DNA of 64,000 nucleotides from Hominilimicola fabiformis. GTDB lineage: Bacteria; Bacillota; Clostridia; UBA1381. The notes under the pieces are model-generated. The model searched no databases. It was not told the DNA's origin and saw nothing but the letters and a program-made list of their open reading frames with translations. Below, one piece after another: positions 44,262 through 49,944 of the stretch (position 1 is the stretch's first letter; each line of letters starts with the position of its first letter). The DNA is taken from positions 62,001 to 126,000 of the forward strand of contig NZ_JAJEQM010000004.1 of NCBI RefSeq assembly GCF_020687385.1, given 5' to 3'. The position numbers and the translations under genes are program-made.

Positions 44262-44266
44262 TAAAG

Positions 44267-44298
44267 ACAACGTACCCCAAATGGGTACGTTGTTTTTT
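44267..44298 (+). terminator. Rho-independent terminator of the giant gene
   Basis: ACAACGTACCC at 44267-44277 pairs perfectly with GGGTACGTTGT at 44283-44293 (11 bp, loop CAAAT) and runs into six T at 44293-44298. It lies five bases after the stop codon at 44261 and separates this gene from the downstream operon. Confidence 0.95.
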
Positions 44299-44362
44299 AT
44301 ATTAATATAAGAAACAAAATTCGACCAAATAGGATTTTCTTTGACACGGAAATGTAGCATAG

Positions 44363-44387
44363 TTGTCATATTTGGTTAACTTGACAA
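44363..44387 (+). promoter_or_regulatory. Imperfect dyad overlapping the -35 box (possible operator)
   Basis: TTGTCA at 44363-44368 and TGACAA at 44382-44387 form an inverted repeat with a 13-bp centre; two further inner base pairs also match. The right arm overlaps the -35 hexamer, so a bound regulator would compete with RNA polymerase. Assignment rests on symmetry and position only. Confidence 0.3.
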
Positions 44388-44409
44388 TTAGGGGGGGTTG
44401 TAGTATATT
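44381..44409 (+). promoter_or_regulatory. Sigma-A-type promoter with a G7 tract in the spacer
   Basis: TTGACA (44381-44386) and TATATT (44404-44409) are separated by exactly 17 bp, the optimal distance. Seven of those bases are a G run (44391-44397). It lies downstream of the terminator and about 95 bp before the start of gene 2, and is the only good promoter found in the window. It probably serves genes 2, 3 and 4. Confidence 0.8.
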
Positions 44410-44486
44410 AGATATATATGGATACAATTAAAAGAATGTACACAGTTGATTCCATAAAATGTAAAATAAGTGTATTAAATATACCC

Positions 44487-44498
44487 GGAGGGGAGGGG
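44487..44498 (+). promoter_or_regulatory. Double Shine-Dalgarno of gene 2
   Basis: Two overlapping GGAGGGG-type sites lie at 44487-44493 and 44493-44498. The upstream one is 9 nt from the ATG at 44503, the downstream one only 4 nt. This fixes the start of gene 2 at 44503. Confidence 0.85.
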
Positions 44499-44502
44499 TT
44501 AT

Positions 44503-47500
44503 ATGCGACAAAGTGCTGCAATAAAGAAAGTTGTGGCGGTATGGACACTAATATGTATGATGTTGCCGTCGTTTGTTTTTACTGTGTCAGCGGAAAAAGA
44601 AAATATAAGTCTTGCAAATGTTGTTACAGAAGAGAGTAAACTTGTTTTTGACGGCTTTACTTTGCAGTATGGTACAAATGGAAAAATTCAAGCATTAGTA
44701 GATGTCAGTATCGAAAATGTTGATGCTACCGGTGTGGATTTTACCTTGGATTATGATAGCAAGTATATAGTTCCGTCCAACTTTGATACTAATGATATAG
44801 CGACTGATGTAACGAATACTTTTAAAGCTAATACAGAAGTATTTACAAGTGAGGCTTATTTGACAAAAGAATATTCGGAGCTGACGAGCAGTTCGATAAA
44901 AATAAACCTTGTTCCGGACCCACAAACTCCTAACGGTGAATATATTGGAGAGAAACAGATAGGTTCACCAAAAACGGAAGATGTAAAATGTATTTTAGCA
45001 TCTGACAGGAAAGTTTCACTGGGAAAGATGAGTTTCCAAATCGTAGATCCTGTTCAAGTATGTAATATGACTCAAAGTCAACTTAATAGTATTTTAAGTA
45101 TAGAAGATGATAGTGCGTATATTATGTATGTCGGAGATGACCATATTGAATACTTTGTAGACGTACTTCCGGCAGAATGGAAAGTTGTCAGAACACTTCT
45201 TGATGTAACTCCGGCAGTTGAAGAACGAACAGTTACTGCGTACTCTATTTATAATAGATGCTCGGATACGACAAAAGCGGGTACATTGGCGGATTTGGTT
45301 GCATATTTGAACCAAACAATGAATACCGTTGTTCAGAGATATTCCGACGGACAGCAAGTGCTGGGCAATATGATATGGAACTCAGAAGATGAAACTTTTA
45401 CAGTTCAATATAGCAATGGAACAGAATATAATCCTTTGGGTAATGTGACTTATACTGTAAGTCAAAACTATGCAGGTACAGATAAAGTTGTAACGGTAAA
45501 AGTTACGGTAAAACCTGTTACGATTACCGGCTTTAAATATGATAATCGTATTTTGTCATACAGTGACAGTAACCGACCGTCAATTTGGGATGATTTAGAA
45601 ATGCCTGATACTGTAACTCCTGTTTTGGACGGCATTGACGATATGTATGTTCCTCCGACTCAAAATCCTATCCAAACGGATTGGACGCCTGATGATGTTA
45701 CGGAAGCATTGAAAACGGGTACTGCACCTGTTAGTGAAACATATACAGAAGAATTTGACAAAGCATTGTTCGGAACGCCTGAGCCGGCTTGGCTTACAAT
45801 CCCTGACGGATTTAATTGGAATATTGATGCGTTGAGAAATGTATTAAAGGGAAATGATTATCTCAAGGATGCAACAATAACTGCGGAAGTTGAAAGAGAA
45901 ACGGGTATCTTAGATATAACGGTCATTCCTAAAGACGGAGCAGCTTTTGAAGACGGAACAAACTTTAATATATACCTGCCAAACGGAATGGTATTAAAAA
46001 GTACGGATAACAATGATTTTGTAACGGTTAGTATTGTGAACGGACAGGCAGTTATTAAAATTAATGCGATGTCTGACAGTGCAACGAGTATGACGAATAC
46101 AGACCGTGAATTGATACAAAGTATCATAAACTTGGGTAATGATAATTTTAAATTGTCAGCAATTCCGCCGGATGATGCAGAAACTGCGCAAGTAGGGTTT
46201 GTATTTAATCCGAGAGTTAATTATTATCTTGGTGAAAACGGAAATAACTATGTTGAAAAAGACTATTCAGAGGGGAGAGCGGGGATGTTCCCTGTATACG
46301 AGGGACAAAGCCTTGCGGATATAGCAACATATATATCATTCCCTGATAGAAGTACAATTCCTATTGCATATCATGGACAGATCGGTTATCAACCGTCTGA
46401 ATATGACAGTGCAAAGGTTGTAAGTTGGAGCATAGAAGGTGATCCGACGGCTACTGTGTTGCCGACAGAGGGAACAACAGTAACGCTTATCGGTAAACTT
46501 GAAGATTACTCATATACAAATTTCGGATATGTACAAAATCCGGACGATATTTACTTAAAAATAAAGGTGACAACACTGGCAATTCAGCCTACGGTAAAAC
46601 CTACTGAATCGCCGAACCCGAGCGAGTCGCCAAATCCGAGTGAATCGCCGAACCCGAGTGAATCACCGAACCCAAGCGAGTCGCCAAATCCGAGTGAGTC
46701 GCCGGCACCGAGTACATCTCCGACTCCAGAACCGGAAAAAGAGGCAATAAAGATTACTACTGATGTAGGAAGTGCGGACAGTCCGGTAGAAGTTGTGCTT
46801 AACAGTAAAACGTTTGAGTACGATACAAAGAAAGTGGGTTATTCAACTGCCGATGTACAAAGACAAATGTACACGCTTGAGAATGTCGGTATAGATAATA
46901 TAACCGGTCTGACAATGAGAATTTCCGATTTCGTTCAGACTGATGGAACAACGGCTACAGACAGTAGTCCTACAAGTTTTGTAAATAGCATACCATTGTA
47001 TGTTACTTTCTTGAATGTTGGCGACAAAACGCAGTTTGAAATTCGTACAAAGCATGGCTTGGCGGTCGGAACATATTCGGCGAGAGTCAGCGTAGGCTCA
47101 AATAAAAATGCTGAATTGGCATATTTCAATATAACCTTTAAGGTAACGGAAAATGAAGTGTATACCGTAACTGTTGACAACGGCGACAGCGTACAACAAT
47201 CTATCGGATTGGGATATTTGATGGACGAAACAAGCAACAGGATATGTTCAAGAACATATGAAGTAGGCGAAATTGTTCCGATATATGTTCAGATTTTGGA
47301 TTCCGGATACACATTCGATAAGTGGGAAACTGATGATGGTATAACGTTCGCAAACGCATCTCAAATGTCAACGACATTTACGATGATAGCGCAAAATGTA
47401 ACGGTAAGACCGACTTATCGTGAAACAAATGACGTGTGGGTTCGTTTGGCGGACTTGAGGGATTATAATGAAAATGAAACAATGCCAAACGATTTAAGAG

Positions 47501-49944
47501 ATTCACTTCCACCTTATGCGGCGACAACATTTAACGAAACAACATACGCATACAGAGTAATTGTAGACGGCTCTGTAGAAAAGAATTTCGTTGAATTCGA
47601 CTTGAAGAATAAACTGTTGGGATTAACTCCGTCTATGACGGTGACAGCAACAGCAAATGGAAATGCTTTAGCGATAGCGCCTCAAGTTGATTCTACATCA
47701 ACGAGTGTTACGACATATAAATCCGACTTGTTTGATCTTCAAGAAGGACTTAATACAGTCAAAATTAAGACAGAATATACAGACCCGAATGACGGACAAA
47801 ATTATTCGGCTGAATACACGATTACAATACTCAGAAAAAAAGCGGTTGATGTTGATATAAAACCGGGTAATTCACCTTACGGTTTAATCGAATCGTCCGA
47901 CAATATAACGGATAAGTCAACGGCAAAAGATTTGTTCTCGAAAAATCATACATATGATGCGGCATATACACCGAACAAAGCGGTAAATACATATGATACA
48001 AAATATTATACAGATGCATGGGACGGCGTGAATTACGATGAAAATCCTTATACGCTGTTTGTATACAACGGACAAACGTTTGTTGATCCGGGTTTTAAAA
48101 ATCTGAAAGATATGGACGGAAATACAGTTTCGGCGGAAAATGTAACTCGTACAATAGAAGTTCAAACTGTCAATGTTCCGACAAATGTAACAGATATAAT
48201 GACAACAACATCGCAAACGGTCACTGTGGCAAATACAGGGGCAAGTTGTGTTATAAGTGAGTTGGCAAGTCTTAATATAAGACCGGGAGTGTATACGTTA
48301 AAATATACATTTACCGATACTGATAATACAACACGATTGTTTACAAGACCTGTAGTGGTTCTTGCGAATAAAGGTGATATTAACCTTGACAGAACTGTTG
48401 ATTCAAATGACGCGGATATGCTTTATCAAAGAATGAATAACGGTTTCTATACCGATATAATAAATTCTGCTGATGAATGGGCAAAAATCTACGCATACAG
48501 AGTGGCAGATGTTACCGAAGACAGAAATGTCAACTCGATAGATGCTAACGCACTGTTGAATATAACGCCTACACCGTATTACGAATCACTTCCGACAACG
48601 GTTAGTGACAGTATGGCGACATTCGACCCTGATACGGCGGTCAGACAACCGGTTGCGACAGTTCCGCCGGAAAAGGCAACGTTAACGCTTGACTATCTCG
48701 GAACTGCGTCAAAACCTTTGGACAAACCTCAAACACCGAACTTGACAGCGGATAATGTCTATGATGTGGATAATGCCGGTTCAGGTATTGTGTGGTTTGG
48801 AATAAGTATAAAAAATACGCAGAATTTGAAGTATTTCCTTGACGGATTGTACAGTATGGATTTTGCGATAGATTATGACAGTGAAATATTCACTCCTTGC
48901 GATGGCAATATTAGAATCAGTACCGATACGGGCTTTGACCTTGCCGGAACGATTGAAAGTAACAATATCAAGTCAGATGTAACGACGAGTGATGTGGCGT
49001 ATTGGAAGAATGCGGAATTGTATAAACAATCCTTGCAAAGTGATTTGGATATTGACCAAACAGACAAATATAAAACGGAATTTGTTACAATAAAATCAGT
49101 CGACGGTACAAATTTGCGACTGAGTGATTTTATACAGACTGATGGATATGACAGAGTTTATCTGCTTAGAGTGCCGTTCAGACTGAATAAAATGCCGGAG
49201 GATGGTTATGTCGGCAAGCCGATAACACTAAACCTTACGGAACAAACATTTGTAATGGGCGCAACCGAAAACGGTGTAACAAATTCAGCGTCATGGGAAG
49301 GTGACGTGGATAAAACCACAGAAGTCAATAATGCAAAGAACCATTTTGACGGTGTTGAAATAGTTGATATATTCAATACTGACGGTAAATATAACATAAT
49401 CGGTACAGTTAAGTGCTGGAATGATACAAAACCGGTTACAGTTGAGATATACAAAGACGGTGAAACGACACCGATGTATACATTTACATCGGCAGATACC
49501 GATGATGCCGGCAATAATCTTTACGGCGTACTCACAAAGACGACTAAAAAAGGCGAATGTGAGTGGAATTTTGAGTTGCCTGTATCGAATCAGTTCAGCT
49601 ACAAAATGGTTGTAAAGAAACAATCGCACCTTACATATCCCGAAATCGAAATAGATAAGACGCAAGTGGATGATAATGCAGATTTGACGCTTGCCGATAC
49701 TATTGAAATGATTGTTGGTGATATAAACGGCGATGAAATCATCAAATTGCCTGATAGGGCGGAGTTGATGAGATTTTTTAACCGTCAGAAACCGTGGATA
49801 TTGGATAAAGCACGGTTTGAGGCGGCAGACTTAAATGGTGACGGAGCGGTTAATATGTTTGATCTGACACTTTTGAAACAAAATATGGAGAAAACATATC
49901 CGTCTAATATAACTAATGCAAATAATGGAGGTGGTTCCGCTTGA
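44503..49944 (+). CDS. Secreted multimodular protein with cohesin-like and dockerin-like modules (1813 aa)
   Basis: The N-terminus is a signal peptide (KK, then a hydrophobic core, likely cut after VSA at residue 30). Modules in order: cohesin-like beta-sandwich (about 47-225, with GVDFTLDYDSKYIVP); Ig-like and uncharacterised segments (to about 695); PNPSES linker (about 697-745); an uncharacterised segment; InlB-B-like repeat (about 887-975, GYTFDKWETDDGITF); cadherin-like domain (about 977-1113); Ig-like domain; dockerin-like pair (1291-1355); a second cohesin-like fold (about 1395-1600, MDFAIDYDSEIFTP); regulatory-like domain (about 1615-1738); C-terminal dockerin (1739-1797). All four calcium loops keep the acidic positions 1, 5 and 12; three also keep the Asn at position 3. 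Having both module types suggests an adaptor in a cohesin-dockerin assembly (inference). It is first in the operon, and its TGA overlaps the TTG start of gene 3. The cohesin calls rest on strand pattern only. Confidence 0.9.
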   Translation: MRQSAAIKKVVAVWTLICMMLPSFVFTVSAEKENISLANVVTEESKLVFDGFTLQYGTNGKIQALVDVSIENVDATGVDFTLDYDSKYIVPSNFDTNDIATDVTNTFKANTEVFTSEAYLTKEYSELTSSSIKINLVPDPQTPNGEYIGEKQIGSPKTEDVKCILASDRKVSLGKMSFQIVDPVQVCNMTQSQLNSILSIEDDSAYIMYVGDDHIEYFVDVLPAEWKVVRTLLDVTPAVEERTVTAYSIYNRCSDTTKAGTLADLVAYLNQTMNTVVQRYSDGQQVLGNMIWNSEDETFTVQYSNGTEYNPLGNVTYTVSQNYAGTDKVVTVKVTVKPVTITGFKYDNRILSYSDSNRPSIWDDLEMPDTVTPVLDGIDDMYVPPTQNPIQTDWTPDDVTEALKTGTAPVSETYTEEFDKALFGTPEPAWLTIPDGFNWNIDALRNVLKGNDYLKDATITAEVERETGILDITVIPKDGAAFEDGTNFNIYLPNGMVLKSTDNNDFVTVSIVNGQAVIKINAMSDSATSMTNTDRELIQSIINLGNDNFKLSAIPPDDAETAQVGFVFNPRVNYYLGENGNNYVEKDYSEGRAGMFPVYEGQSLADIATYISFPDRSTIPIAYHGQIGYQPSEYDSAKVVSWSIEGDPTATVLPTEGTTVTLIGKLEDYSYTNFGYVQNPDDIYLKIKVTTLAIQPTVKPTESPNPSESPNPSESPNPSESPNPSESPNPSESPAPSTSPTPEPEKEAIKITTDVGSADSPVEVVLNSKTFEYDTKKVGYSTADVQRQMYTLENVGIDNITGLTMRISDFVQTDGTTATDSSPTSFVNSIPLYVTFLNVGDKTQFEIRTKHGLAVGTYSARVSVGSNKNAELAYFNITFKVTENEVYTVTVDNGDSVQQSIGLGYLMDETSNRICSRTYEVGEIVPIYVQILDSGYTFDKWETDDGITFANASQMSTTFTMIAQNVTVRPTYRETNDVWVRLADLRDYNENETMPNDLRDSLPPYAATTFNETTYAYRVIVDGSVEKNFVEFDLKNKLLGLTPSMTVTATANGNALAIAPQVDSTSTSVTTYKSDLFDLQEGLNTVKIKTEYTDPNDGQNYSAEYTITILRKKAVDVDIKPGNSPYGLIESSDNITDKSTAKDLFSKNHTYDAAYTPNKAVNTYDTKYYTDAWDGVNYDENPYTLFVYNGQTFVDPGFKNLKDMDGNTVSAENVTRTIEVQTVNVPTNVTDIMTTTSQTVTVANTGASCVISELASLNIRPGVYTLKYTFTDTDNTTRLFTRPVVVLANKGDINLDRTVDSNDADMLYQRMNNGFYTDIINSADEWAKIYAYRVADVTEDRNVNSIDANALLNITPTPYYESLPTTVSDSMATFDPDTAVRQPVATVPPEKATLTLDYLGTASKPLDKPQTPNLTADNVYDVDNAGSGIVWFGISIKNTQNLKYFLDGLYSMDFAIDYDSEIFTPCDGNIRISTDTGFDLAGTIESNNIKSDVTTSDVAYWKNAELYKQSLQSDLDIDQTDKYKTEFVTIKSVDGTNLRLSDFIQTDGYDRVYLLRVPFRLNKMPEDGYVGKPITLNLTEQTFVMGATENGVTNSASWEGDVDKTTEVNNAKNHFDGVEIVDIFNTDGKYNIIGTVKCWNDTKPVTVEIYKDGETTPMYTFTSADTDDAGNNLYGVLTKTTKKGECEWNFELPVSNQFSYKMVVKKQSHLTYPEIEIDKTQVDDNADLTLADTIEMIVGDINGDEIIKLPDRAELMRFFNRQKPWILDKARFEAADLNGDGAVNMFDLTLLKQNMEKTYPSNITNANNGGGSA
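44640..45180 (+). other. Cohesin-like beta-sandwich, first copy (gene 2)
   Basis: The strand order resembles cohesins: an opening strand KLVFDGFTLQYG, VDVSIENVDATGVDFTLDYDSKYIVP (compare the cohesin pattern G-x-x-F-x-L-x-YDP-x-x-L), SSSIKINLVPDP, KVSLGKMSFQIVDP and a closing strand near DSAYIMYVGDD. Gene 3 has the same arrangement at the same distance from its signal peptide. A carbohydrate-binding module of related fold is the main alternative. Confidence 0.45.
46612..46719 (+). repeat. 18-bp tandem repeat coding a PNPSES linker
   Basis: Five copies of PNPSES (46612-46701) are followed by a variant PAPSTS. Copies differ by synonymous changes only. The linker lies between an Ig-like region and the segment that leads to the InlB-like repeat, and is probably an extended, possibly glycosylated spacer. 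Confidence 0.92.
48370..48567 (+). other. Internal dockerin-like pair (gene 2)
   Basis: GDINLDRTVDSNDADMLYQ and ADVTEDRNVNSIDANALLN are two calcium loops in the dockerin pattern (D1, D5, D12; N3 in the first and T3 in the second), each followed by a short helix, about 40 residues apart. It follows an Ig-like domain ending RPVVVLANK. An internal rather than C-terminal position is unusual for a dockerin. Confidence 0.75.
48680..49300 (+). other. Cohesin-like beta-sandwich, second copy (gene 2)
   Basis: The pattern VWFGISIKNTQNLKYF, LYSMDFAIDYDSEIFTP, RVYLLRVPFRLNKMP and PITLNLTEQTFVMGATENG follows the cohesin strand order. It sits between the internal and C-terminal dockerin-like modules. The assignment is from strand pattern only. 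Confidence 0.45.
49717..49908 (+). other. C-terminal dockerin (gene 2)
   Basis: GDINGDEIIKLPDRAELMRF and ADLNGDGAVNMFDLTLLKQN are two good dockerin calcium loops with D1, N3, D5 and D12 in each, near the end of the protein. A regulatory-like domain (about 49345-49716) precedes it, the same order as in the giant gene. Confidence 0.85.
49927..49944 (+). promoter_or_regulatory. Shine-Dalgarno and overlapping TTG start of gene 3
   Basis: GGAGG at 49927-49931 is 9 nt before TTG at 49941. The TGA stop of gene 2 (49942-49944) overlaps this start, so translation is probably coupled. Starting at the next in-frame ATG (49965) would remove the positively charged part of the signal peptide, so TTG is preferred. 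Confidence 0.85.

Noticed and set aside
20871-42750. True cadherin repeats
   Set aside because: The calcium-binding DxNDN and LDRE motifs of cadherins are absent; the pattern fits the bacterial cadherin-like beta-sandwich family instead.
43268-43640. Possible CRISPR array
   Set aside because: The 57-bp units are contiguous, in frame and without unique spacers.
43141-43884. Long open frames on the - strand and in another + frame across the linker repeats (Leu/Ser/Asp-rich and Gln/Arg/Ile-rich peptides)
   Set aside because: They exist only because the 57-bp and Ser-rich repeats lack stops in several frames; they have no ribosome site and repetitive, implausible composition.
44341-44372. A second TTGACA at 44341 as an upstream promoter
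   Set aside because: The best -10 candidate (CATATT) is 20 bp away; the TTGACA-N17-TATATT at 44381 is far better.
44417-44456. TATGGA / TCCATA inverted repeat in the leader of gene 2 as a riboswitch
   Set aside because: Six base pairs around a 28-nt loop with no further structure is within chance expectation.
44418-44639. Small + strand frame starting just after the promoter and overlapping gene 2
   Set aside because: It has no ribosome site, overlaps the well-supported start and signal peptide of gene 2 in another frame, and encodes no recognisable peptide.
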